A stretch of DNA of 64,000 nucleotides from Thinopyrum elongatum (GCA_011799875.1 CM022303.1:274422904-274486903), one strand, 5' to 3'; positions 34,085 to 46,475 are shown, counted from the first letter of the stretch. Notes: a model not told the origin generated them from the letters alone. Program-made: numbers and translations.

Positions 34085-36205
34085 AGATGCACCCCCGTCA
34101 ATGCACAGAGCGTCAGTGGCCTTCTGGAATTTCTACTCGCTGGTTTCCTCTTCATTCCCTCCATCACTCTCATTACTGCAATCCTCCTTCTCTCGGCCTT
34201 TGGCGGGTTTCCCTTAGTTTCGAGGAGCCTTGCCGGGGCGATTTGCTTCACCGCCCCGGCCCTTCCCACCAGCGCCATTCTGACCTTTTTCCTTATCACG
34301 CTTCTCATACTCAGCCTTCTGTCTCTTGACGAGCTGCTCAACTTGATAACACTCCTGGAGATCATGGCCCTTGGTCCGATGAATCTTACAGTACGGCCCA
34401 TCACCTTTCCCATCTTTCTCGGCAGCCGCCGCCTCCCGGCAGTTAGCGCATGCGGTAGCCTCCGTACCAGGGTCTTCAGCCTTGGCCTTCTTGCCGGTAC
34501 TAGGCGTGCCTGACCCCTCAACAGCCATCACTGTCTTATCCTTGTGCTTTTTGTTGTGCTTCTTGTTCTTCTTCTCCTTACTGATGGTTTCGTCACCATC
34601 TTCTGAGTCGATGTCGACGCAATCATCCTCTCCCGGAAGTTTCCTCCCCTCCTCCACCTGAGCACACTTGTCCACCAAAGTGTAGAGCTCCTTCATAGTC
34701 TTGGGCAACCGAACGTTCATCTTGGAACGTATCCTGCGGTTGCGCATGTTGGATTGGAAGGCAGCTATCATGGCAGCTGGGTGGATATCTGGGAAATTTC
34801 TGTGGACTCAACTGAATCTCTGCAAGTACTTCCGCAAAGATTCTCCTTCTTTCTGCCAGAGAAGCTACAAATCGCTGGGCCGCCCTGGTTCTTGATGGCC
34901 ACCTGTGAAGGCACCAATGAACTCGTGGCACAGGTCAGCCCAAGTCGAAATGGAGTTCTCCGGCAGGTGCTTCAGCCAAGACCTCACATTTGACTTGAGG
35001 GCCAAAGGGAAGTAGTTGGCGAACACCTTCTCATCTCTTCCCCCGGTAGCTTGAACAGCGATGGTGTAGATGCTCATGAACTCTGCCGGGTTTAGTCTTC
35101 CATCACACTTCTCGGGTATCTCTGGCTTGAACGTACGAGTGGATGTCCAACGGACTTGCCGCAGCTAACGGATGAAGGCAGGGCACCCAACCTCGAAAGG
35201 CAGGCACCCACCATCTCCGAGCGCGGGCTCCTCGACGTCGGGGCCATCACACCCATTGATCTGGCAGGGGCTGTCGCGGCGCCGCTCGTCGATGAAGCGC
35301 ACGCCTTCCCTTCGCCTGCCCTCCGGGGCAAGCTGCCGGCCCTGACGCGCTCGAGGATCTGACGAGGCCATCGAGACATCATCGGGCGCCTGGACTTGCG
35401 GCTCCCGGGCGGCTTGCTGTGGCTGGGATTGCACCGTGAGGGTGGCCCCTCCCGCACGACCAGCCGCACGAGCCGTTGTTGCTGCCTGGGGAGGCCATGG
35501 TGGTCCGGCCCGCTGTGATCCTTCCGCCTCGGCAAAACCAATCAAACTTTGGATGGTGGCTCGCCACTCATCCATCTGGTCTGCCGCCGGCGGAAATCTC
35601 AACAGCAGTTGGGCTCGCGCCATGGCTTCGGAGGTAGTGCTTGGCATAGGTGATGATGATGTAGATCGTAGTGTCACTCGGCTCCTGACGTTGCCGGTGG
35701 CGATTGTGTCGCGCCCTTGCCACTGTGAACCAGCCATTTGGACAACATGGTGATGTGGCGGAGGTGCCTGAGGGCCAGCGGCTCTGTTGGGCACAGTAGC
35801 TGGGTCAGCCTGCCTCAGGGGTGGCGCGTGCCCTGCGGTCGCGCCCGCAGCTGGGGTGGCCAAAGGGTTGTGATTCGCCCCAGAGCGAGCATCATCACTG
35901 TGGCTGTGCCCGTTGGCGAGGAGAAAGGGTTCAGGCGGAACGACCCCTCCATCCGTGCCTCGTGGAGCATGGCCGTCGGGATGTTGCTGATGCTATCCTT
36001 CCCCGGTACCTCTCGTTCCTGCTTCGGCCGTGGGGGAGGTGGCGACGGCGCCGCCTGCGCCGACCACATCCCCCGCGGCATCAACACCCTCACGAGCCCC
36101 CGCACTCCCCGCGACATCGGCGATCGCGGGCGATGGAGCCTTCGAGGTGGACGGGTGATTTGTAGCTCCGGGCTTCCTCTTGGGCGCCGTAGTCGATGAC
36201 GCCAT
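34085..36205 (-). pseudogene. Gag of Tat-1b
   Basis: Starts at ATG 36,205 (MASSTTAPKRKPG), 64 bp after the primer-binding site. The N-terminal third is Ala/Pro-rich and low complexity. The conserved capsid part reads ATGGRDEKVFANYFPLALK, SWLKHLPENSISTWADLCHEF and NMRNRRIRSKMNVRLPK. The nucleic-acid-binding end has a Lys-rich stretch (KEKKNKKHNKKHKDK) and a CxxC/CxxH/C zinc-knuckle variant (ACANCREA ... YCKIHRTKGHDLQECYQ). All parts lie in one frame with protease; several stops (for example near 35,993, 35,165 and 34,214) break it, and I see no frameshift. Confidence 0.75.
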
Positions 36206-36268
36206 CGACAATGAAAATGTCGATGAAGATGACGCGCAGCGTACGCTCTCGGTTTCGCGCAAGTCATC

Positions 36269-36286
36269 CCCCTACCTGGCGCGCCA
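36269..36286 (-). promoter_or_regulatory. Primer-binding site of Tat-1b
   Basis: TGGCGCGCCAGGTAGGGG on the minus strand, four bases after the 5' LTR end. Identical 18 nt at 59,753-59,770 in Tat-2. Its first ten bases are a perfect palindrome. The matching tRNA is not identified. Confidence 0.75.
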
Positions 36287-36290
36287 AAGA

Positions 36291-37187
36291 TGTCATGGGA
36301 AACCATGGCCAACTATGGGACCATCAGCCCCTTTTGGTTCGGCGGGGGGATGGACACGTTGCACAAAGAGCGAAGAAGCGTCGTGTAGCATGGCAGAGAT
36401 CACGGGCAGTGTTTACCCAGGTTCGGGCCGCCGTGAGGCGTAAAACCCTACTCCTGCTTTGGTGGATTGATGGTGGATAATGGTGGTGAAACGTAGCATA
36501 CTCGCCCGGCAAGGTTGCTCTAGGGGCGAGAGTGGCTACGCGTGTATGGATATGCGAGGATCCAACCCTTTCTACGGTCGCCATGGGGCCTCCTTTTATA
36601 GACTAAGGGGTCACCACAGTGGCAAATCAGTCTTTGCGTACTGATTAGATAGCTGACAGTGCTATCATATCTAACTCTGCAGGCTGATAGAGCGCATTAA
36701 ATGCACCGCTCAATGTCACATCACAGCTTGCCCGGCAAGCCCTGCCGGGCTGTTTTGCCAGCTTTGTGCCTGCTTGCTTGATACGTCTCAGGACGGGTGT
36801 CATATGGTGGTGTTTGCTGTAGGAAGTGGCTGCCATGTGACAGAAAGCAGCAACTTAGTCACCTTGGAGCTTGACACCGCTTCGATTACTAACTTGCGTC
36901 GCTTGTGAGGTGGAGCGGTGGAGTGGCTTGCCTCCGCCAGGCCTGCCGGGACGATCTGGGAGCTTGCTTCCGGGGCAAAACCCAACCCTGCCAGGCTCGC
37001 CTGCCCGGCAAGGTAGGCCCTTCCATTAGTGATGCCTCGTTCCTCTGGCTCGCCTTGGCCTTCTTGACTTGCTCTTGGATCCTTCAAAGGAATTGATCCT
37101 CCTTGCTTGGTCTGATATTGGTCTTGCAATCTTGTTTCTGGCCTGTGCACAGTCCGTGCAATGGACCCAAGGTCTGTTGCACCGACA
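36291..37187 (-). mobile_element. Tat-1b 5' LTR
   Basis: 897 bp, from TGTCGGTGCAACAGACC at 37,187 to TTCCCATGACA at 36,291 on the minus strand. TATAAAA box at 36,594-36,600 (minus). Both TG and CA ends are intact here, unlike the 3' LTR. It lies outside the duplicated segment. Confidence 0.85.
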
Positions 37188-37919
37188 AATGGATTTCAAG
37201 GAGGATTGGAAATCATGTGTCTAAAAAGACATATCCCACTCCTCTGTCGATAATATATCTCCTGCTATGCTATGCTATGCATGCTATGATACTCTCTCGT
37301 CTCTAACTTGCAGGAGAAGGGAATTTGCTTCAGAATCAATATCTTTGATTCTCAAAAGAGAATTAGTTTCCTCTGTGACTTGAGCTGTTCTTTCCTCGCA
37401 ATCTATATCTCACCATCTTTGGTGCAGGAAAAGCCTAATTTGAAGCGTATCTATATAGAGCTAAACTCTCGTACATTCCTTGCCATGATATCTATCAAAT
37501 ATCCACTTTGCAAGGAACCATTATATCTTGTGCCGATCCAAACTCTGTTCTGAGAAAATCTTCATGGCTTATTTCTGCAACAAGTCATTTCAAAGTAATC
37601 ACACTCTTAACAATTCTTCTTCAAAGATTTTGTGTTGCGGGAAACACCTCAGATGCCTTCGACTGCATTGACAGACGTTTCGATTAACATCATTCATCAA
37701 TGCCACTCGTACGAAGTTTCGCAATGTCTCCCGCTCATTAACTCACATATGCATGATCAAAATCAAATTTATCAGTAAGATGCATACCTTCAGGGGAAGC
37801 ATGCTTTAACTTTGTAATATTCTCTCATATTTTAATTTTCCTCCACAATACATTCTAGTATCCCTTCATCTATATTTCCATGTACTTTGTTTTGTCAACA
37901 ATCATACAAAAGGGGGGAT
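37188..37919 (+). mobile_element. 3' internal end of a plus-strand LTR element
   Basis: AT-rich sequence without a coding domain, ending in AAAAGGGGGGAT, a polypurine tract directly before the LTR start at 37,920. Includes CTATG repeats at ~37,265-37,290. Probably continuous with 26,366-26,619 across Tat-1b. The TGTTGG...CTAACA LTR ends and this type of tract suggest a Copia element, with low certainty. Confidence 0.5.
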
Positions 37920-38085
37920 TGTTGGTGCAATGTTTTGCCCCCTTGTGTTTTGGATATTGTTGACAGAAATAGACATGGACTAATTTGTTTGCTAGTGCAC
38001 AGATAGAAATAGTCCATGCAGACCCGAAGAGAATGTTGTATTCGGTGACAAGTTCGAGGAACTTCACCGAAGAATATCTGTTGTG

Positions 38086-41000
38086 TGCTACTTGTGAGCT
38101 ACGTTGGGATTTCCACGAAGAGGAGGGGGTGATGCAGTACAGTAGAGAGAAGTATTTCCCTCAGTAAGAGCCAAGGTTATCAATCCAGTAGGAGAATCAC
38201 GCAACACCTCATCGATACGTCTCCAACGTATCTATAATTTTTGCTTGTTCCATGCTGTTATATTATCATTCTTGAATGTTTTATATTCATTTTATAGCAA
38301 CTTTATATCATTTTTTGGGACTAACCTATTGACATAGTGCCCAGTGCCAGTTGCTGTTTTTTGCTTGTTTTTTACTTTGTAGAATATCAGTACCAAATGG
38401 AGTCCAAATGCAGCGAAACTTTTTGGAGATTTTTTCTGGACCAGAAGACACCTAGTGGGCCAAGAAAGTACCAGAGGGGAGGCCCGTGGGGAGCACAACC
38501 CACCAGGGCGCTCCCAGGAGCCCAGGAGCGCCCAGGGGGGTTGTGCCCCCCACGGAGTCCTCCCGCACCGCCTCTTCGCCCTATAAATTCCCAAATATTC
38601 CAGAAACCCTAGGGGAGTCGATGAAACCCAATTCCAGCCGCCGCATGTTCCAGAACCACGAGATCCCATCTAGACACCATCACGGAGGGATTCATCATCC
38701 TCATTGGTGCCTCTCCGATGATGCATGAGTAGTCCACCCTCGGGGCTGAGGGTTTGTACCAGTAGGTATGTGTTTAATCTCTCTCTCTCTCGTGTTCTTG
38801 AGATGTCACGATCTTGATGTATCGCGAGCTTTTTTAATATAGTTGGATCATATGGTGTTTTCCCCTCTCTATCTTGTTGTGAATTGAGTTTTCCCTTTGA
38901 GATTTCGTTCTTATTGGATTGAATACTTTTATGGATTTGAGAACACTTTATGTATGTCTTACCATGAATACCCATGGTGACAATGGGGTATCATATTGAT
39001 TCACTTGAAATATGTTTTGGCACTCAACTCACGGATTCCCGAGGTGACATTAGGGTAATCTATGCATAGGGGTTGATGCATGTTCTTGTCTTTGTTTCTC
39101 CGGTAGAAATCTTGGGGCACTCTTTGAGGTTCTTTGTGTTGGATTGAGTATTATGAATCTGAAATTATTTGGTGTTATCTTAGTACGAACTCTTGATAGA
39201 TCGATCGGAAAGAATAGTTTGGTGTTATTTTAGTACAAACTCTAGGATAGATTGATCGAAAAGAATAGCTTTGAGGTGGTTTCGTACCCTACAAACAATT
39301 TCTTCTTATGTTCTCCGCTAGATAGGAACTTTGGAGTGATTCTTCATCGCACATTGAGGGATGGTTATATGATCCAATTATATTAGCATTGTTGAGAGAT
39401 TGCACTAGCGAAATTACGGACCCTAGGCCTCATTTTCAAGCATCGCAATACCGTTTGTGCTCCGTTTTATCAATTGCTACGTTGCTGTTTTTTATTGTTC
39501 CTATTACAAAAATCAATATCTACTATCATTACTACACTTTTATCACCATCTCTTCATCGAACTAGTGCACCTATACAATTTACCATTGTATTTGGTGTGT
39601 TGGGGACACAAGAGATTTCTTGTAATTGGTTGCAGGGTTGCTTGAGAGAGACCACCTTCATCCTACGCCTCGCATGGATTGATAAACATTAGGTCATCCA
39701 CTTGAGGTAAAATTGCTACTGTCCTACAAAACTCTGCGCTTGGAGGCCCATCACGAGTCTACAAGAATAAAGTTAGATAGTAGACATCACTCGTTAGCAG
39801 TACTTGCACACAAAATAACAAATACTTGCACCCAACGTGAACAAGGGGTTGTCAATCCCTTAACGATTACTTGCAAGAGTAAATTTTATAGTGATAGATT
39901 GATAGATAAAACACAAAATAAAATAAATAAAGAAAAATTGTGGCAAGGTATTTTTGGATTTTAATATGTGATAAAAGTAGACCCGCGGGCCATAGTTTTC
40001 ACTAGAGGCTACTCTCTAGAAAATAGCATACGGATGGTGGGTAAACAAATTACTGTTGGGCAATTGATAGAAAAGCAAATAATCATGAAGATATCCAAGG
40101 CAATGATCATGTATATAGGCATCACATCCGAGACAAGTAGACCGAAATGATTCTGCATCTACTACTATTAATCCACACATCGACCGCTATCCAGCATGCA
40201 TCTAGAGTATTAAGTTCATAAAGAACGGAGTAACGCCTTAAGCAAGATGACAAGATGTAGACAAAGTAAACTCACGCATGAATAAACCCCATCTTTTTAT
40301 GCAATGATACAAATATGTGTCATGTCCCCTTCTGTCACTGGGATTGAGCACCGTAAGATCAAACCCATCACAAAGCACCTCTCCCATTACAAGAAAAATC
40401 AATCAAGTTTGCCAAACCAAATCAATAGATCGGAGAGAAATACAAAGCTATAATAAGCATGCATAAAAGAGTTCAGATAAGACTCGAATAATATTCATGG
40501 ATAATATGATCATAAACTCACAATTCATCGGATCCCAACAAACACACCATAAAGAGTGATTACATCGAATAGAACTCCAAGAACATCGAGGAGAACATTG
40601 TATTGAAGATCAAAGAGAGAGAGATAGCCATCCAGCAACTAACTATGGAACCACAGGTCTGTGGTAAACTACTCACACATCATCGGAAGGGCAGCAAGGT
40701 TGATGTAGAGCCCCTCCATGATTGATTCCCCCTCCGGCAGAGTGCCAGAAAAGGCCTCCAGATGGGATCTCACGAGAACAGGAACTTGCGGCGGCGGAAA
40801 AAGTGTTTTGGGTAGCTCACTTTTGGTTTCCCGATTTTAGAGAATTCATAGAGGTGGAATTAGGTTAAACGAAGCCTCGTGGGCCCCATGAGCCACCAGG
40901 GTGCTCCCTGTTGCCTCGTGGGCCCATGCTTCATCTTCTGGCCCTCTCCTGAAGCTTCCAGTGTCTCTTTTGTCCAGAAAAAAATCTCCAAAAATTTTCA

Positions 41001-41203
41001 TGGCATTTGGACTTCGTTTGGTACTGATATTCTGAAAAAACAAAAACAGGCAAAAAAGAGCAACTGGCACTAGGCACTAAGTTGATAGGTTAGTCCCAAA
41101 AAATGATATATAATTGCTTGTAATTGCATATAAAACTTCCAAGATTGATACTATAATAGCATGGAACAATAAAAAATTATAGATACGTTGGAGACATATC
41201 ATT
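38086..41203 (-). mobile_element. Solo Gypsy LTR, minus strand, with TTGTG target-site duplication
   Basis: On the minus strand it starts TGATATGTCTCC at 41,203 and ends CTCACAAGTAGCA at 38,086. Flanks are TTGTG at 38,081-38,085 and TTGTG at 41,204-41,208. No internal region, so it is a solo LTR left by recombination between two LTRs. It is itself interrupted by 38,213-39,789; without that it is ~1.5 kb. Confidence 0.85.
38213..39789 (+). mobile_element. Solo Gypsy LTR, plus strand, inside the previous one
   Basis: Starts CGATACGTCTCCAACG (TG mutated to CG) and ends AGTAGACATCA. Flanks are CTCAT (38,208-38,212) and CTCGT (39,790-39,794), a target-site duplication with one mismatch. TATA box CCCTATAAATTCC near 38,580, CT microsatellite near 38,783. 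It shares its first ~20 bases with the LTR it entered, so the two are related families in opposite orientation. Confidence 0.8.
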
Positions 41204-42634
41204 GTGCAGAGAAGGATGAGCTACACTTGTTGTAGACATGTATGCGAGATGAATGTGATGAAGAAGATTGACCCCTTAAAATTATTGCTGATATGAAGCA
41301 ATACTTGTTCAGTGTGGTCCGATGAAATTGATTGTAGTCGAGATGTTGAATACGAAGTGAAGACGTAGCATTCATTCATTGTTCTTCTTTGTCTCTTTTA
41401 GTCGTAGGACCTCCGTACTATTAAGAGGGGTATAGGTTCTCGATGCTTAGGTCCGCTGTGATGCTTAGCCGAAACCTACGAAATACCAAGAGAAATCTCT
41501 TTATGCTTTGAATGATTACCTGTCAGCAGAAGACATTGTTCTTCGATGCTCCAGGAGATATCTTTCGGACTCGGGAGTTAGCATTTCTTGCTCCGCAAGG
41601 AATGTTACCGTTGTGCTCAAATTTTCGACCGTTGGATATGTGTCATTCCGTTGTTGGCTGATCCACATGTCCAATTTGGTCATTTCCCATCAGGGAAGGT
41701 TGCATCTATAAATAGCCACCCCACTCCAACGTTGTCTGTTGGCTGCTTCACTTAGGATTACTGAGAAGATTTATTGAGCATCCCCTCTCCAAGAGCTTTG
41801 AGTTTAAAATCCACCGAGAGAAAACCAAGAACCAAAACTTAGACAGTGGTTGAGCATCACAGTAGTTCTGAGCTAGGGTTCTTGTACCTATTACACTTGA
41901 GAGCTACGTACTCTCTAGACTGATAAGTGTCGGCTTGAGTGTCAAAGTGTTATTGTCTTCACCAAGCAAAGTCTTCAGCAAGCAAGATTCGTTGTGGTTC
42001 GTGATGAAGTATGTCAAAGGTTTGGAGATCGCCGACAAGTATGTACCACGAGTGACATTAACCGGAGTCTGATCAGCTCCGAGTCGAAGGAGAATAGGAC
42101 GGAGATAGGTTTTCTCCTGTGTTCAACCACAAGTCCCTCCAACCAGACGTAGTCGTTTGGCAGAAGGGCGAACTGGTCTACCAAATTCTAGTGTCACCAT
42201 CAAGCACCACCGGTTCACTTTATCTCTCTGCATTTTATTCAGCAGTTATCTTTCATGCTCTGTGACGATAGTTTATCTGATCACTTATCATTTGCTCTCG
42301 CACTATATGTCCTCATTTGCTCAGCTTGGTACCTTTTGATGTCATCATGGTAACTTGACCTTTAGTATTGCCATCGTTGTTCTACTACTGATTTCTTCCA
42401 TGCTGTTGTATCTATTTGGGTATTGCATCACCATCGTTATAGTTAAACCGTGATATACTATGCTCGAACCTTTATTGCTTCTTGAAAGATTTGTTCCTCT
42501 GTAGGGTGCTTGCTTAATTACTGGTTTACCAATTCTCTTTCGCTGCTGGGTTTGGGTTCGGTTCGAAACATTTGCAAGAATTTTTAAATCTCCCATTCAC
42601 CCCCCCTCTGGTCGATGTACTCTCGGTCCTAACA

Positions 42635-43655
42635 CTTGGAATATGTGCTCTATGTATGATTATACTTGTAGTTCCAAGATGGAAGCAGCACACCTCTCCT
42701 TTCAATGTGAATTTAATAATAATGAAACCTTGGCTTCTTATGCTGATGGTGTATATGATTACAATGATGTGGAGCAAATAGAAGAATTTGTTGCTTTCAA
42801 GGGTGCTTATGAAATTGCTTCTTTGCTTGAAAAGTATGAAACGTGTCATAATGGTATTTACAAATATGAAAATCTTGCCATACTTAAATATTGCTATGAA
42901 AATTATAAATAAAATGCTCATATTAATGACTTTATTGAGAGAATGTCTACTGCTTTGGAAGAGACTAATATTTTGCATGATTCTATGCAAGAAAAATTGT
43001 TGAAACTGTGAGCTCTTTAGACGAAAAAGATGAGGAGGAGAGCGAAGAACAAAAGGAGGAAGTGCGGATTAGCTACCTGTGCCCACCTTATAATGAGAGT
43101 AACTCTTCAACTCATACATTGATTAATTTCCCCCTGTGCTTACCGGAGGATGAATGCTATGTTGATAATTTCTATGATCCCTTGGATTCATTTGAAATAC
43201 CCCTTTTGATGAACTTGCTGCTTGCTATGCTTACAGCCATGATGCCACTATGAATTATGCTTGTCAAGATGAACTTGCTATAGTTCCTTATGTTATTGCA
43301 CCCACACATGATAGTCCTATTATCTCTTTGAATTTGCCCTACTACATTATATCATAGAAGTTTGTGCTCATTAAGGATTATATTGATGGGTTGCCTTTTA
43401 CCATTGCACATAATGAATTTATTGGATATAATATGCATGTGCTTGCTGCTCCTACTTGCAGTTATTTTGAGAGAGGAAACTCAACTCCACCTCCCTATGT
43501 TTGTAATGTGACAAGATGGCAAGAAACTACCTATGCTATGTATTGGCCTTTATTGTGTGGGCACGAATTGTTCTCTTATGACATGCCAATTCATAAGAAG
43601 AGATTTATTAGCTTTTTCGTTAGGTGAATTTCATATCAAATTTCACCTATGAAAC
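42635..43655 (+). mobile_element. Gypsy element coding fragment, decayed
   Basis: AT-rich coding-like sequence with frames broken at 42,912, 43,009, 43,253 and 43,350. Recognisable parts are an acidic stretch (DEKDEEESEEQKEEVR), a segment SFEIPLLMNLLLAM, and VLIKDYIDGLPFTIAHNEF with LAAPTCSYFERGNSTPPPYVCN and YWPLLCGHELFSYDMP. I recognise this as the accessory protein region found in some Triticeae Gypsy elements; its function is unknown to me. Cut on the left by the LTR at 42,634 and on the right by the LINE. Confidence 0.5.
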
Positions 43656-45598
43656 AGAGCAGATAATTTTACATGGAGCCTGGTCGCAGTCTATGGGGTT
43701 GCCCAAGATGAGCATAAATCCGCTTTCCTTCGGGAATTGGTGAACCTGGCTAAGGATAACCCGTACCCAATGATTATTGGAGGGGACTTCAATATCCTTA
43801 GGTACCAGGAAGAGAAAAATAATGATCGCTTCGATACTCACTGGCCGTTCCTATTCAATGTTGTGATTGGCAGTTTGGATCTTCGGGAGGTTAGTATGTT
43901 GGGACAGCAATTCACTTGGGCTAATAACCGTTCTGTACCGACATACGAGAAGCCCGATAGGGTACTCATGGATACCGAATGGGAGCTAAAGTTTCCTCTG
44001 GTAACCGTTTGAGCCCTAGAGCATATAAAGGCACTATCGGATCATGCGCCAATCATTCTTGACTCTAACTCTACGAACACATCGGCCCGTCGCCCTTTCA
44101 AGTTCGAATTGGGATGTTTGCATCGGGAAGGTTTTGTAGACATAGTCAAGAACATTTGGGAGAAGCCCGCTGTTGGTCGTACACCCATTCAGAGATGGAA
44201 CTTTAAAATAAGGGCCATGAGGCGACACCTCTCTGGATGGGTGAAACACACCAATGGGATGTATAAAAAAGAAAAACAGTGCTTCTCTACCATTATTGAT
44301 GACCTCGATAAAATTGCAGAGACGAGCATCTTATCTCAACAAGAGATTGATTTGAAAAATCAATCCAATGAGAAGGTTGCACGTCTTTTGCGAGAAGAGG
44401 AAATCAAATATTACCAAAGATACAAAGCCGATTTCATCTTCATGGGAGACAGTAATACAAGATACTTCCAATTAGTCGCCAATGGTCGACACAGAAGAAA
44501 AGTATTTATAGTCTCCAACAAGATGAAGGGTGGATTGAAGGTCATGAGGAGCTCAAAAGGTATATCACCAGCTACTACAAATCTTTGTTCGGGCCGCCAG
44601 ATGAAGGGAATTTCACCCTTGAGGTGAACCGAACAGATGATATTCCTCAAGTCACGAGAGAAGAGAATGACTTCCTCACGGCACCTTTCTCAGAAGAGGA
44701 GGTGAGAGTAGTGGTGTTCCAAATGGAACATAACAAAGCTCCAGGACCAGATGGCTTACCCACAGAATTCTATCAGAACTTCTGGGATATCATCAAGTCT
44801 GACCTTTTGGAGTTGTTCAATTGTCTTCATGCCGGCCGACTTGACCTATTCAGGCTGAATTTTGGCGAGATTGTTTTGTTGCCGAAGATTAAGGAGGCTG
44901 AGCGGGTCCAACAATATAGACCCATATGCCTACTTAATGTCAGCTTCAAGATTTTCACCAAAGTAGATACGAATAGGTTAAACTCGATAGCTGACCATGT
45001 TGTCCGGCCATCTCAAACGGCGTTCATGCAAGGAAGGAATATACTCGATGGTGTAGTAATCCTGCATGAGACCGTTCACGAGATGCACCGAAAAACTTGA
45101 GTGGAGTAGTATTCAAAATTGACTTTGGAAAAGCCTATGATAAGGTTAAATGGTCTTTCCTCCAACAGGCCTTAAGGATGAAAGGTTTCTCCGATAAATG
45201 GCGTCAATGGATCCAAAATTTTGTAACTGGAGGTAGCGTGGCCATCAAAGTCAATGATGATGTTACTTTAGACAAAAAAGGACTACGACAGGGTGACTCC
45301 ATGTCCCCAATGTTATTTAACATTGTTGTTGACATGTTGGCCATTCTGATTGAGCGCGCCAAGCAGGACGGACAGATTGCAGGAGTAGTGCCACACCTTG
45401 TGGATGGTGGCCTCTCTATTCTGCAATATGCCGATGACACAGTTCTTTTTATGGAACATGACCTGGACAAGGCTCGATACCTAAAACTCTTGCTTTCAGC
45501 ATTTGAGCAAATGTCTGGTCTTAAAATTAACTTCCATAAAAGCAAACTTTTCTGCTTTGGAGAAGCCGTTGAGGCGATGGCCGATTATGCTGGCCTGT
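43656..45598 (+). pseudogene. LINE (non-LTR retrotransposon) fragment: endonuclease and reverse transcriptase
   Basis: Part of a LINE ORF2, the protein that nicks target DNA and copies its own RNA there. The apurinic-type endonuclease is partial: WSLVAVYGV, IIGGDFNILRYQEEK and LSDHAPIIL, with a stop at 44,012. The RT shows HNKAPGPDGLPTEFYQ, QYRPICLLNVSFKIFTK, QTAFMQGRNILDGVV, FKIDFGKAYDKVKW, LRQGDSMSPMLFNIVV and LQYADDTVLF (YxDD). Frame changes lie near 44,540 and 45,100. The N-terminal part of the endonuclease and everything after the RT fingers/palm are missing; the right end is cut by the LTR at 45,599. No poly(A) tail is in the window. Confidence 0.85.
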
Positions 45599-46448
45599 TG
45601 ATATGTCCATTTTGCATCATGCTTTTATGTTGATATTTATTGCATTATGGGCTGTTATTGCACATTATGGTGCAATACTTATGCCTTTTCTCTCTTATTT
45701 TACAAGGTTTACACAAAGAGGGAGAATGCCGGCAGCTGGAATCCTGGACCGGAAAGGAGCAAATCTGATATACCTATTTTGCACAACTCCAAAAGTCTTG
45801 AAAATTTATGGACAATTATTTTGGAATATATAAAAATTATTGGGCGAATAAACTACTGGAGGGGACCCACCAGGTGGCCACAAGCCTGGGGGGCGCGCCC
45901 TACCCCCAAGGCGCGCCCCTAGGGCTTGTGGGCCACCTTGCCGTTGTCTGGTGCCCCTCTTCTACTATATGATTAGTTTTGACCTAAAAAATAAGAAGGA
46001 AGCTTTCGGGACGAAGCGCCGCCGTCTTAGGCGGAACTTGGGCAGGAGCAATCTAGGGCTCGGGCAGAGCGATTCTGCCGGGGAAACTTCACTCCCGGAG
46101 GGGGAAATCGAAGCCATCGTCATCACCAACGATCCTCTCATCGAGGGAGGGTCAATCTTCATCAACATCTTCACCAGCACCATCTCCCCTCAAACCCTAG
46201 TTCATCTCTTGTATTCAATCTTTGCCTCGGAACCTGAGATTGGTACCTATGGGTTGCTAGTAGTGTTGATTACTCCTTGTAGTTGATGCTAGTTGGTTTA
46301 CTTGGTGGAAGCTCATATGCTCAGATCCTTAATGATAATTAATACCCCTCTGATCTTGAACATGAACATGCTTTGTGAGTAGTCACTTTTGTTCCTGAGG
46401 ACATGGGAGAGATGTCTTGTTATAAGTAATCATGTGAATCTGGTATTC
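45599..46448 (+). mobile_element. Gypsy LTR, left part, interrupted by the CACTA element
   Basis: Starts TGATATGTCCATTTTGCATC directly after LINE sequence. Contains a GC hairpin-like region (GGGCGCGCCC and GGCGCGCCCC near 45,890-45,920) and a short leader frame at 45,951-46,286 without a domain. It stops where the CACTA terminus begins at 46,449; the rest would lie beyond the window. Confidence 0.65.
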
Positions 46449-46475
46449 CACTACAAAAAAAAATACACTTCAGTG
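46449..46475. repeat. CACTA terminal inverted repeat
   Basis: CACTACA followed by nine A residues in all and ATACACTTC; further TATGACGA/ATGACGAT-like motifs repeat in both orientations over the next 200 bp. Confidence 0.75.

Larger units (their letters stand above)
26620..37187 (-). mobile_element. Tat-1b: complete Tat-lineage Gypsy element with antisense B3 gene
   Basis: 10.6 kb on the minus strand: 5' LTR 36,291-37,187, primer-binding site, gag, protease, RT, RNase H, archaeal-type RNase H, integrase (to 29,874), then 2.4 kb with an opposite-strand B3 gene, polypurine tract, and 3' LTR 26,620-27,496. From 36,205 to 33,266 the coding frame never shifts, though it has stops. From 33,060 downward, inside DupB, it shifts many times. 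LTR divergence is ~5%. No target-site duplication found; the 3' LTR has lost about a dozen terminal bases. Confidence 0.85.
37920..42634 (+). mobile_element. 3' LTR (about 1.6 kb) split by a nested solo LTR
   Basis: Starts TGTTGGTGCAATG at 37,920 and ends CGGTCCTAACA at 42,634. Positions 38,086-41,203 plus one target-site copy are an insertion; removing them leaves ~1,592 bp. TATA box TCTATAAATAGCC at ~41,706, followed by a leader rich in GAGAG/CACTT. Open frames inside (for example at ~41,510) carry no domain. Confidence 0.75.

Noticed and set aside
33608..34513. Plus-strand frames of 100-149 residues, one hydrophobic and membrane-like
   Set aside because: Shadows of gag-protease; the hydrophobic look comes from the reverse complement of Lys/Glu-rich codons.
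35815..36312. Frames overlapping the Tat-1b gag start in other phases
   Set aside because: The MASSTTAPKRK frame is continuous with protease; the others are not.
7868..37187. A target-site duplication for Tat-1b
   Set aside because: The 3' LTR end has lost about a dozen bases, and no 5 bp match between the flanks at ~26,619 and 37,188 is convincing.
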